A stretch of 64,000 bases of DNA from Candidatus Latescibacterota bacterium (lineage in GTDB: Bacteria > Krumholzibacteriota > Krumholzibacteriia > LZORAL124-64-63), in contig JAUSBL010000122.1 of assembly GCA_030658975.1 (NCBI GenBank), positions 1-64,000 on the forward strand. Direction: 5' to 3'. A program made the translations under genes and the position numbers. Each line of letters starts with the position of its first letter. Position 1 is the first letter of the stretch. Positions 16,567 through 22,846 of the stretch are shown one piece after another. The notes under the pieces were generated by a model. The model was not told where the DNA came from, did no database searches, and saw nothing but the letters and a program-made list of their open reading frames with translations.

Positions 16567-16619
16567 ATCGAGTCGTTCGGGGTTCCTTCCCCAGCAAGAT
16601 AACACGAACCGGGAAGAGG

Positions 16620-16695
16620 TGGTGGAGATGATCGGGTTCGAACCGACGACCCCTACGTTGCGAACGTAGTGCTCTCCCAGCTGAGCTACATCCCC
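16620..16695 (-). tRNA. tRNA-Ala (CGC)
   Basis: 76 bases with encoded CCA. The acceptor GGGGATG pairs with CATCTCC with one wobble pair. The anticodon arm CTACG-TTCGCAA-CGTAG gives anticodon CGC, reading GCG. It is last in a minus-strand tRNA run Ser-Ser-Ala upstream of the SRP RNA gene. Confidence 0.95.
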
Positions 16696-16726
16696 ACCCG
16701 TTCCTGACGTTCCTGCGCGGCGGTCA

Positions 16727-16816
16727 TGGCGGAGAGGCAGGGATTCGAACCCTGGGAACACTTGCGTGTTCAACGGTTTTCGAGACCGCCCCGTTCAACC
16801 GCTCCGGCACCTCTCC
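16727..16816 (-). tRNA. tRNA-Ser (CGA)
   Basis: 90 bases with encoded CCA and a long class II variable arm (GAACACGCAAGTGTTC). The acceptor GGAGAGG pairs with CCTCTCC and the discriminator is G. The anticodon loop CTCGAAA gives CGA, reading UCG. Confidence 0.95.
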
Positions 16817-16832
16817 GCCTCGACCGCGATCA

Positions 16833-16920
16833 TGGCGGAGAGTCAGGGATTCGAACCCTGGGTACCTTGCGGTACACACGATTTCCAGTCGTGCCGATTC
16901 GACCGCTCTCGCAACTCTCC
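16833..16920 (-). tRNA. tRNA-Ser (GGA)
   Basis: 88 bases with encoded CCA and a long variable arm (GTACCGCAAGGTAC). The acceptor GGAGAGT pairs with ACTCTCC. The anticodon arm CACGA-CTGGAAA-TCGTG gives GGA, reading UCC/UCU. It is first in the Ser-Ser-Ala run. Confidence 0.95.
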
Positions 16921-16941
16921 GCTCGATTCAATGCGGCCGGC

Positions 16942-16970
16942 AATATAGCACGGACCCGACTTGAAATCAA
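16942..16970 (-). promoter_or_regulatory. Promoter for the Ser-Ser-Ala tRNA run
   Basis: Minus-strand TTGATT (16965-16970) and TATATT (16942-16947) are 17 bases apart. They lie 22 bases upstream of the first tRNA-Ser. Confidence 0.7.
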
Positions 16971-16999
16971 CTCGCTCCGGGGCACCGGATTCCCCGTTT

Positions 17000-17503
17000 T
17001 CAGTCCTGTGCGCCGCCCCGGACGCGCAGCCGGCGGAAGAAATCCCGCAGCAGTTCCGCGCACTCGTCCTCGAGCACGCCGCCGAGGACCTCGAAGGCGA
17101 GCCGGTAGGGGTTGGCCTCCAGCAGCCGCGCGGTCGAGACCAGGGCTCCGGCCCGCGGGTCGGGCGCCCCGAAGACGATCCGCCGGGGACGCCCGAGCAG
17201 GACGGCGCCGGCGCACATCGTGCACGGTTCGAGCGTCGAGTACAGCGTGCAGTCGTCCAGCCGCCAGTCGCCCAGCGCCGTGGACGCGGCCCCGAGCGCG
17301 AGGATCTCCGCGTGGGCCGTCGGGTCCTTGAGCACTTCGACCTGGTTGCGGCCTCGCCCGAGGAGCCGGTCCCCCTGCACGACCACCGCGCCGACAGGCA
17401 CGTCCCCCGCCTCGCCGGCGGCGCGGGCCTCGGCCAGGGCGAGGCGCATCCAGCGTTCGTGGCTGCCGAAGCTGCCGGCTCCCAGATCGGCTCCCAGATT
17501 CAT
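17000..17503 (-). CDS. tadA: tRNA-specific adenosine deaminase
   Basis: 167 residues from ATG 17503; an in-frame GTG further up would run into tRNA-Arg. The zinc/catalytic deaminase motifs are HAE (His64, Glu66) and PCTMC (Cys94, Cys97), with GDVPVGAVVVQGDRLLGRGR before them. TadA converts A34 of tRNA-Arg(ACG) to inosine. Strikingly, a tRNA-Arg(ACG) gene, its substrate, lies 70 bases upstream on the same strand and a second copy lies at 22458-22534. The C-terminus FFRRLRVRGGAQD is normal for the family. Confidence 0.95.
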   Translation of the reverse strand: MNLGADLGAGSFGSHERWMRLALAEARAAGEAGDVPVGAVVVQGDRLLGRGRNQVEVLKDPTAHAEILALGAASTALGDWRLDDCTLYSTLEPCTMCAGAVLLGRPRRIVFGAPDPRAGALVSTARLLEANPYRLAFEVLGGVLEDECAELLRDFFRRLRVRGGAQD

Positions 17504-17572
17504 GTGTCGCGGTCCTCGGCGCAGCGGAAGGTCCCGGAAAGCAGCGACCCGCCGGCGGCGGGTCGCAGGAGT

Positions 17573-17649
17573 TGGCGCGCCCAGGAGGATTCGAACCCCC
17601 AACCTTCTAATCCGTAGTCAGATGCTCTATCCAATTGAGCTATGGGCGC
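17573..17649 (-). tRNA. tRNA-Arg (ACG), copy 1
   Basis: 77 bases with encoded CCA. The acceptor GCGCCCA pairs perfectly with TGGGCGC. The anticodon loop CTACGGA gives ACG, the TadA substrate. It matches the copy at 22458-22534 at 74 of 77 positions; the differences are one D-loop base and two bases before the CCA. Confidence 0.96.
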
Positions 17650-17658
17650 GACGGCGGC

Positions 17659-17687
17659 AATATACCATTCCTCCCACAACCAGGCAA
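17659..17687 (-). promoter_or_regulatory. Promoter for tRNA-Arg copy 1 (and possibly tadA)
   Basis: Minus-strand TTGCCT (17682-17687) and TATATT (17659-17664) are 17 bases apart, ten bases upstream of the tRNA. Confidence 0.65.
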
Positions 17688-17710
17688 GACGGCGCGAAGT
17701 GAGGCCAAAT

Positions 17711-17730
17711 CCTGTCAAAATCTTGACAGG
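17711..17730. repeat. Perfect inverted repeat overlapping the nik -35 element
   Basis: Arms CCTGTCAA and TTGACAGG are separated by AATC. The right arm contains the TTGACA proposed as the -35 of the nickel operon, so a protein bound here would affect transcription. It could also act as a hairpin. Confidence 0.6.
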
Positions 17731-17779
17731 TCGCGCGTCGCCTTTCATCATCGTGTTACGTACTCAATTTTCGTAATAT
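17723..17779 (+). promoter_or_regulatory. Promoter and NikR-like operator of the nickel operon
   Basis: TTGACA (17723-17728) and a poor -10, CATCAT (17746-17751), are 17 bases apart. Immediately after them is GTGTTAC-N13-GTAATAT (17753-17779). This resembles, as I remember it, the GTGTTAC/GTAACAC spaced operator reported for NikR outside enterobacteria. NikR is encoded at the end of the same operon, so nickel-dependent autorepression is the natural reading. The first gene starts 17 bases downstream. Confidence 0.65.
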
Positions 17780-17795
17780 TCAGACCGGAGCCGCC

Positions 17796-18530
17796 ATGAC
17801 GCTACCCATCGCCACCCACCGACCCGCCGGCGCGGCAGCGATCGCCGTGCTCGTGACGATCATCGCCTGCGCAACCGCCTGCGCCCACGACGTGTTCTGG
17901 TCCGCCGGCGCCGACGCCGACACGCTGCTGGAGGGGCACCTGGCCGGACACTCGCACGGCGGCGCCGCCGCCGAGCCGCTCGAGGCCGTCCGGGTCGCCT
18001 GGCTGGCGACCATCGGCGCCGACGGCGCTCGGCGCGAACCGCCGCTGCCAACCGCCGCGCCGGTGACCGTGCCGGCTGACGGCGTCGCCGACTTCGCGCT
18101 GGTGGACTGGGGCTGGTGGACCAAGACCGCCGGGGGCACGGTCAACCGTCACCCGTCGGAGGTCGCGCATCCCCTGCAGGCGTGGCGCTCGCAGGAAACG
18201 GTCAAGCATCTGCGCGGCTGGCATCCGGCCCTGACCGCGCCGCTGGGCCGGGGCCTCGAGCTGACGCCGCTGACCGATCCGCAGACGCTCTCCCGCGGCG
18301 ACAAGCTCGCCGTGCTGGTCACCCTCGACGGCAGGCCGGTGGCGGGCGCGGCGGTGGCCTACGGCGACGACACCCGCGGCGCTACCGGAAGCGACGGCCT
18401 GGTCAACGTCCGCCTGCGCGCGGCCGGGCTGCAGGTCGTGCGCGCATCGCTGCGCCGGCCCGACGCGGACCTGCCCCGCCACGAAGACGTCCGCACCGCC
18501 GTGCTCACCTTCGACCTGGTGCCCCGGTGA
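17796..18530 (+). CDS. nikK: NikK-like periplasmic DUF4198 protein
   Basis: 244 residues from ATG 17796 with CGGAG upstream. A signal peptide (hydrophobic AAAIAVLVTIIACATACA) is followed by AHDVFW, the His-rich start typical of DUF4198 proteins of nickel/cobalt ECF systems. HLAGHSHGG and other His positions could bind metal, and the C-terminal half is beta-rich with LDGRPVAGAAVAYGDDTRGA, an Ig-like pattern. In characterised loci NikK accompanies NikM/NikL/NikQ/NikO. It is first in a seven-gene operon, sharing one base with the next gene. Confidence 0.8.
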   Translation: MTLPIATHRPAGAAAIAVLVTIIACATACAHDVFWSAGADADTLLEGHLAGHSHGGAAAEPLEAVRVAWLATIGADGARREPPLPTAAPVTVPADGVADFALVDWGWWTKTAGGTVNRHPSEVAHPLQAWRSQETVKHLRGWHPALTAPLGRGLELTPLTDPQTLSRGDKLAVLVTLDGRPVAGAAVAYGDDTRGATGSDGLVNVRLRAAGLQVVRASLRRPDADLPRHEDVRTAVLTFDLVPR

Positions 18531-18964
18531 TGCGCGCCGCGTCGCTGCTGGCGGGCTTCGCGCTGTTCGCCGCGGCCGTCCCGGCGGCGGCGCACGGCCT
18601 GGACCATCGCGTCACCGGCGACCACGCGGTCGTCGTGACGCTGACGTACGACGACGGCGCCCCCTTCTCCTTCGAATCCTGCGAAGTGACGCCGCCCGCA
18701 GAGGACACGCCGTCGCAGGTGGGCCGCACCGACCGCAGCGGCCGTGTCGTGTTCCTGCCGGACCGCGCCGGCGACTGGCGGGTGCGCGTGATGGCCGAGG
18801 ACGGCCACGGCGCCGACCTCACCGTGCCGGTCGGCGCCGATCTGCTGCCGGCAGCGAGCGGGCCGGCCGGCCCGTCCCGCTTCGCCAGGCTCGTGACCGG
18901 AGTGTCGGTCCTGTTCGGCATCTTCGGCGTCGTCGCCCTCGTCATCACCAGGAGGAAACCGTGA
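18530..18964 (+). CDS. nikL: NikL-like component, signal peptide plus C-terminal membrane anchor
   Basis: 144 residues starting in the nikK stop (TGATG). The N-terminal signal sequence ends near VPAAAHGLDH. The beta-rich middle contains YDDGAPFSFESCEV and RTDRSGRVVFLPDRAGDWRV, and the C-terminal membrane helix (VTGVSVLFGIFGVVALVIT) is followed by RRKP. This N-in/periplasmic/anchored layout matches the NikL accessory subunit of ECF nickel transporters. The role (metal capture or complex assembly) is inferred from family and operon. Its TGA overlaps the next GTG by four bases with AGGAGG upstream. Confidence 0.75.
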   Translation: MRAASLLAGFALFAAAVPAAAHGLDHRVTGDHAVVVTLTYDDGAPFSFESCEVTPPAEDTPSQVGRTDRSGRVVFLPDRAGDWRVRVMAEDGHGADLTVPVGADLLPAASGPAGPSRFARLVTGVSVLFGIFGVVALVITRRKP

Positions 18965-19965
18965 TCCGCCGCGCCGCCCGCACCGCCCTGCCCCCGACGA
19001 TCCTGCTCGCCTCCTTGCTGGCGGCCGCCGGCGCGTCCGCCCACCACGGCGTCGCGTCGCTGGGCGTGGCCGGGGTCGCCGGTCCCGGCGCGCCGCTGGA
19101 GACCTCGAGTTCGCAGACGCTCCCGCGCCACGCCTGGCTGGCCTACGTCAAGATCGACCAGCCGTCGTTCGAGACCTTCACCCCGGAGCGCGACGGCGAA
19201 GGCGACCGCAGCACCTTCATGATGTTCGGGCTGGGCTACGGCGTGCGCCCCTGGTTGTCGGCCTACGCCTTCCTGCCGTTCCACGCCAAGACGGCCGAGG
19301 ACAACGCCTACAACACGGCCGGCTTCGCCGACGCGTCGGTCGCCGCCGTGCTCGGCCTGCGCTGGGACGGCCGCCTGCGCCCGGTGCCGGCGAACGAGAG
19401 CCTCGACGACCTCGAGGACCTGCACGTCACGGTGAGCGCGGGGGCGTCGCTGCCCACCGGGCAGGAGAACCTGCGCGACCGCGACGGCGCCATCGACCCC
19501 GGCCTGTCCCTGGGCTTCGGCGGACCGTCGTGGAACTGCGGCCTGACCGCGACGAAGGTGCTCGCCCCGCGCTGGACGGCCGTGGCGGAGGCGTCGGTCG
19601 TCGGCTTCACCGAACACCGGTACGCCGACGGCGCGCGCATGCGCTTCGGACGCGAGACCCGCCTGAACACGGCGCTGGTGGCGCGGGTCCTGACGCGCCC
19701 GGCAGCCAAGACCCGCCTCGACCTCAACGCCGAGGCGAACTACCTGGTCCTCGGCCGCGACGAGGCGGACGGCGTCGGCGAGGAGGCCACCGGCGGGCGC
19801 ATGCTCTACGGCGTCGGCGGCCTGCGGCTCACCCGCGGCCCCGCGAGCCTGGGCCTGGGTTGGAAGACGCCGGTCTGGACCGACCTGAACGAGGATCCCC
19901 TGCAGCAGGGCGCCGAGGGCAAGGAGAAGGGCCGGCTGATCGCGACCCTGTCCTGCCTGTTCTGA
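18961..19965 (+). CDS. Predicted outer-membrane beta-barrel in the nickel operon
   Basis: 334 residues from GTG 18961 with an ideal AGGAGG six bases upstream. A signal peptide ends near AAAGASAHHG. The mature part alternates polar and hydrophobic residues with many aromatic strand ends (LGYGVRPWLSAYAFLPFHAK, LSLGFGGPSWNCGLTATKVL) and ends in Phe (LIATLSCLF), as barrels often do. It resembles the transporter-like barrels annotated as MetA/phenol-degradation type. It lies between nikL and nikM, so a nickel entry pore is plausible but unproven. I do not know a standard nik gene with this fold. Confidence 0.65.
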   Translation: MIRRAARTALPPTILLASLLAAAGASAHHGVASLGVAGVAGPGAPLETSSSQTLPRHAWLAYVKIDQPSFETFTPERDGEGDRSTFMMFGLGYGVRPWLSAYAFLPFHAKTAEDNAYNTAGFADASVAAVLGLRWDGRLRPVPANESLDDLEDLHVTVSAGASLPTGQENLRDRDGAIDPGLSLGFGGPSWNCGLTATKVLAPRWTAVAEASVVGFTEHRYADGARMRFGRETRLNTALVARVLTRPAAKTRLDLNAEANYLVLGRDEADGVGEEATGGRMLYGVGGLRLTRGPASLGLGWKTPVWTDLNEDPLQQGAEGKEKGRLIATLSCLF

Positions 19966-19987
19966 TCTTCGACGAACCGGAGCGGCC

Positions 19988-20656
19988 GTGCACGTGCCCG
20001 ACGGATTCCTGGGACCCCAGACCTACCTGCCCGCCTACGGCGTCGCCGGCGTGATGTGGGCGGCCGGTCTGCGCCGCCTGCGCGCGCGCCTGGACGCCGC
20101 GACGCTGCCGCGCCTCGCGGTGGTCACCGCGGCGGCCTTCGTGCTGATGATGATCACGGTGCCGCTGCCGGGCGGCACGACGGTCCACGTCGCGGGCATC
20201 GGCATGCTGGCGGTGCTGTTCGGCGTCTGGAATGCGTTCCTGTCGTTGTCGCTGGTCTTCCTGCTGCAGGCGCTGCTCTTCGGGGACGGCGGCGTGACGG
20301 CGCTGCCGGTCAACGCCCTGGCGATGGGACTCGTCGGCAGCCTGGCCGCGGTCGGCGCGTACGGTCTGCTGCGGCGCTGGAGCCGCGACGCGGCGCTGTT
20401 CGCGGCGGGCTGGGCCGGCACCGTGGCCGCCGCGCTGGTCATGGCGGGCGTGCTCGGACTGCAGCCTCTGCTCTCCCGCGCGCCGGACGGGTCGCCGCTG
20501 TTCTTCCCCTTCGGCTGGCGGACCACGTTGCCGGCCGTGGTGCTGCCGCACCTGGTGGTGGGCGTGGCGGACGGCGCGCTCGCGCTGCTGGCCGGCCGCT
20601 TCCTGGCCCCGCAGACCGCGCCGCCGCCTCCCGGCCGGGGACCGGAGGCGGCGTGA
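19988..20656 (+). CDS. nikM: ECF nickel/cobalt transporter substrate-specific subunit
   Basis: 222 residues from a GTG at 19988. The diagnostic CbiM/NikM N-terminus is MHVPDGFLG, in which the free amino group, His2 and a later His coordinate the metal. GGTTVHVAGIGMLAVLFGVW supplies another conserved His, followed by SLVFLLQALLFGDGGVTALP-NALAMG, the family core. About six or seven membrane segments are visible. It is the S component of the NikMQO importer. The nickel choice rests on the neighbouring nikR; cobalt remains possible. It overlaps nikQ by four bases. Confidence 0.92.
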   Translation: MHVPDGFLGPQTYLPAYGVAGVMWAAGLRRLRARLDAATLPRLAVVTAAAFVLMMITVPLPGGTTVHVAGIGMLAVLFGVWNAFLSLSLVFLLQALLFGDGGVTALPVNALAMGLVGSLAAVGAYGLLRRWSRDAALFAAGWAGTVAAALVMAGVLGLQPLLSRAPDGSPLFFPFGWRTTLPAVVLPHLVVGVADGALALLAGRFLAPQTAPPPPGRGPEAA

Positions 20657-21210
20657 AGGACCGCGCGCTGCTGCTGCTCTACCTCGCCGCGATCGTGGCC
20701 GCGACGTTCGTGCACGATCCCGCCCGGCTCGCCGCCGCGCTGGCCGCGGTCCTGCTGCTGTCCGGCCGGCGGGCGCCGCGGGTGCTGGGGCGGGCCCTGC
20801 GCGCCGCGGCCCCCTTCGCCGCGGCGGTCTCGCTGGGCTGGCTGGCTGCATCGTGGTGGCAGGAGCGCCCGGCGGGCGCCGCGCTGCTGCGGCTGAACCT
20901 GCGCGTGCTGCTGATGACGTGCCTGACGTTCGCGCTGGCCGCCCGCATCGACCTGCAGCGGGCGCTGGGTTTCTCCCGCACGCTGCGCTTCGCGCTGGTG
21001 CTGGCCGTCAGCCAGGTGCTGACCTTCCGGCGCCTCCACGCGGACTTCCGGCTGGCCCTGCGCTGCCGCTCGCCGCGGCGCGTCTCGACGGCGACGGCGT
21101 TGCGCCACGGCGCGGCGACCGGCGCCTGGTTCCTCAGACGGGCCGAGCACGACGCCGGCGAGATCGCCCAGGCCCTGGACGCGCGGGGGTTCTTCCTTGA
21201 TCAGCGTTGA
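20653..21210 (+). CDS. nikQ: ECF transporter transmembrane subunit T
   Basis: 185 residues from a GTG at 20653 overlapping the nikM stop. Hydrophobic N-terminal helices (ALLLLYLAAIVAATFV, VLGRALRAAAPFAAAVSLGW) are followed by the CbiQ-type coupling helices. Those show LTFRRLHADFRLALRCRSPR and EIAQALDARGFF, the Ala-Arg-Gly motif that contacts the ATPase. It is shorter than many CbiQ proteins (usually 220-250). It scaffolds NikM onto the ATPase and overlaps nikO by 14 bases. Confidence 0.88.
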   Translation: MKDRALLLLYLAAIVAATFVHDPARLAAALAAVLLLSGRRAPRVLGRALRAAAPFAAAVSLGWLAASWWQERPAGAALLRLNLRVLLMTCLTFALAARIDLQRALGFSRTLRFALVLAVSQVLTFRRLHADFRLALRCRSPRRVSTATALRHGAATGAWFLRRAEHDAGEIAQALDARGFFLDQR

Positions 21211-21970
21211 ACGTCTCGGCCACGACTATGACGGCGCGGCGACCCTGAGCGGCGTCGGCTTCCGCCTCGCCGCGGGCGAGAAGGCCGTCCTGCTCGGCTG
21301 CAACGGCTGCGGGAAGTCGACGCTGCTGAAGATCCTCGCCGGGCTCGTCGCGCCGCGTTCCGGCCGCTACCTCTACGACGGCCGCCCCGTCGACGCCGCG
21401 GCCCTGCGCGACGCCGCGTTCCGCCGCCGCTTCCGCGCCGAGGTCGGCCTGCTCTTCCAGCACGCCGACGCCATGCTCTTCAACCCGACCGTCCGCGACG
21501 AGATCGCCTTCGGTCCGCGCCAGCACGGGCTCGACGATGCGGACGCCCGCGTCGCGCGCTGGTCGGCGGCCCTGGGCGTCGCCGGCCTGCTCGACCGCGC
21601 GCCGTGGACGCTCAGCGCGGGCCAGAAGCAGATGGTCTGCCTCGCCTCGCTGCTGGTGCTGGAGCCGCGGCTGCTGCTGCTGGACGAGCCCACCGCCGCG
21701 CTGGACCCGCGCTCCACCGGATGGCTGGTGGACTTCCTGCAGGACCTCGGCCAGACTCTGCTGGTGACCACGCACAACCTGTCGCTGGCGCCGGAACTGG
21801 GATCGCGCTGCCTCGTGCTGGGCGAGGACCACACGCTGCTGCACGACGGCGTCGTGGACGACCTGGCCGGCGACCTGGACCTGCTGCGCCGCGCGAACCT
21901 GGTGCACGCGCACCGCCACCGCCACGGCGGCCGCGAGCACCGCCACGACCACACCCACGACTGGGACTAG
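21197..21970 (+). CDS. nikO: ECF transporter ATPase with histidine-rich C-terminus
   Basis: 257 residues from a TTG at 21197. ABC ATPase motifs are Walker A GCNGCGKS (34-41), the Q-loop in GLLFQHADAMLF, the signature LSAGQ (139-143, rather than LSGGQ), Walker B LLLLDEP and H-loop VTTHN. The last about 25 residues are packed with His (AHRHRHGG, EHRHDHTHD), a probable nickel-binding tail. It powers NikM/NikQ import. The ORF starts inside nikQ, consistent with coupled translation. Confidence 0.92.
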   Translation: MISVERLGHDYDGAATLSGVGFRLAAGEKAVLLGCNGCGKSTLLKILAGLVAPRSGRYLYDGRPVDAAALRDAAFRRRFRAEVGLLFQHADAMLFNPTVRDEIAFGPRQHGLDDADARVARWSAALGVAGLLDRAPWTLSAGQKQMVCLASLLVLEPRLLLLDEPTAALDPRSTGWLVDFLQDLGQTLLVTTHNLSLAPELGSRCLVLGEDHTLLHDGVVDDLAGDLDLLRRANLVHAHRHRHGGREHRHDHTHDWD

Positions 21971-21974
21971 GGCC

Positions 21975-22394
21975 ATGACCGCCAGAGAGACCATCCGCTT
22001 CTCGGTTTCGCTGCCCGCGACGCTGCTGGCCGAACTGGACCGACGCATCGTCGGCCGCGGCTACGACTCCCGCTCGGAGTTCGTGCGCGACCTGATCCGC
22101 GCCCGCCTGGTGGAGGAAGCCTGGGCCGGCGCCGGCAGCGAGGTGCACGGCGTACTGACCATCATCTACGACCATCACCGTCGCGGTCTCACCGACAAGC
22201 TGCACCAGGTCCAGCACCACCGCTTCGTGCACATCCTCTGCACGCAGCACGTGCACCTCGACCACGACCACTGCCTCGAGACCATCGTGCTGCGCGGCAC
22301 GCCGGGCGAGATCGAGCGCATGGCGCTGGAGATCGGCGGCCTCAAGGGTGTGAGCTTCGCCGAACTGACGCGCACCGCCGTCGTCGACGACTGA
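21975..22394 (+). CDS. nikR: Nickel-responsive regulator NikR
   Basis: 139 residues. The N-terminal ribbon-helix-helix domain (RFSVSLPATLLAELDRRI, SRSEFVRDLIRARL) is followed by an ACT-like metal domain. The high-affinity nickel ligands known from E. coli NikR align with His81, His92, His94 and Cys100 at the same spacing (VQH, HVHLDHDHC). Nickel-loaded NikR represses nickel import. It is last in the operon, 4 bases after nikO, and a NikR-like operator lies upstream of nikK. Confidence 0.95.
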   Translation: MTARETIRFSVSLPATLLAELDRRIVGRGYDSRSEFVRDLIRARLVEEAWAGAGSEVHGVLTIIYDHHRRGLTDKLHQVQHHRFVHILCTQHVHLDHDHCLETIVLRGTPGEIERMALEIGGLKGVSFAELTRTAVVDD

Positions 22395-22420
22395 GCGCGA
22401 CGCCGCCGGGCGTACGAACG

Positions 22421-22452
22421 AAGGCCCCGCCGCTTCAGTGCGGCGGGGCCTT
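22421..22452. terminator. Terminator hairpin after the nickel operon
   Basis: A perfect 13-base stem, AAGGCCCCGCCGC with GCGGCGGGGCCTT, around a TTCAGT loop, 26 bases after nikR. It is symmetrical with A and T ends on both sides and could also stop transcription arriving from the minus-strand tRNA genes. Confidence 0.75.
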
Positions 22453-22457
22453 CGAGG

Positions 22458-22534
22458 TGGTACGCCCAGGAGGATTCGAACCCCCAACCTTCTAATCCGT
22501 AGTCAGATGCTCTATCCAGTTGAGCTATGGGCGC
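22458..22534 (-). tRNA. tRNA-Arg (ACG), copy 2
   Basis: 77 bases with encoded CCA, nearly identical to the copy at 17573-17649. Near the 3' end it has GTA-CCA where copy 1 has GCG-CCA, so its terminal acceptor pair is G-U. Copies 1 and 2 lie in the same orientation and bracket the nickel operon. Confidence 0.95.
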
Positions 22535-22547
22535 GCCAACAGGGGTC

Positions 22548-22635
<88 letters not shown>

Positions 22636-22647
22636 CGCCTGTGATCC

Positions 22648-22734
22648 TGGCGGAGGGCGGGGGATTCGAACCCCCAGGGGATCGCTCCCGGCGGTTTTCA
22701 AGACCGCTGCCTTACCAGTTAGGACTAGCCCTCC
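22648..22734 (-). tRNA. tRNA-Ser (TGA)
   Basis: 87 bases with encoded CCA and a variable arm (GGGAGCGATCCC). The anticodon arm GCGGT-CTTGAAA-ACCGC gives TGA, reading UCA. With the other three, all four serine isoacceptors expected in a bacterium are present in this window. Confidence 0.95.
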
Positions 22735-22811
22735 GGCTGCCGTGCCATCCACAAGACGTCCGGCGCCGGGGCCCGCCCCGACGGCGACGCCCTGGGGCGC
22801 CGCGGACCAGG

Positions 22812-22840
22812 ACGTTACGATCCAACCCCCTGTTTGTCAA
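22812..22840 (-). promoter_or_regulatory. Promoter for the Ser-Ser-Arg tRNA run
   Basis: Minus-strand TTGACA (22835-22840) and TAACGT (22812-22817) are 17 bases apart, about 75 bases upstream of tRNA-Ser(TGA) and just after the asmA stop. Confidence 0.55.
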
Positions 22841-22846
22841 GGAACT

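Noticed and set aside
17573-22534. An active integrative element between the two tRNA-Arg genes
   Set aside because: No integrase, recombinase or phage gene is present; the block contains only nickel-transport genes.
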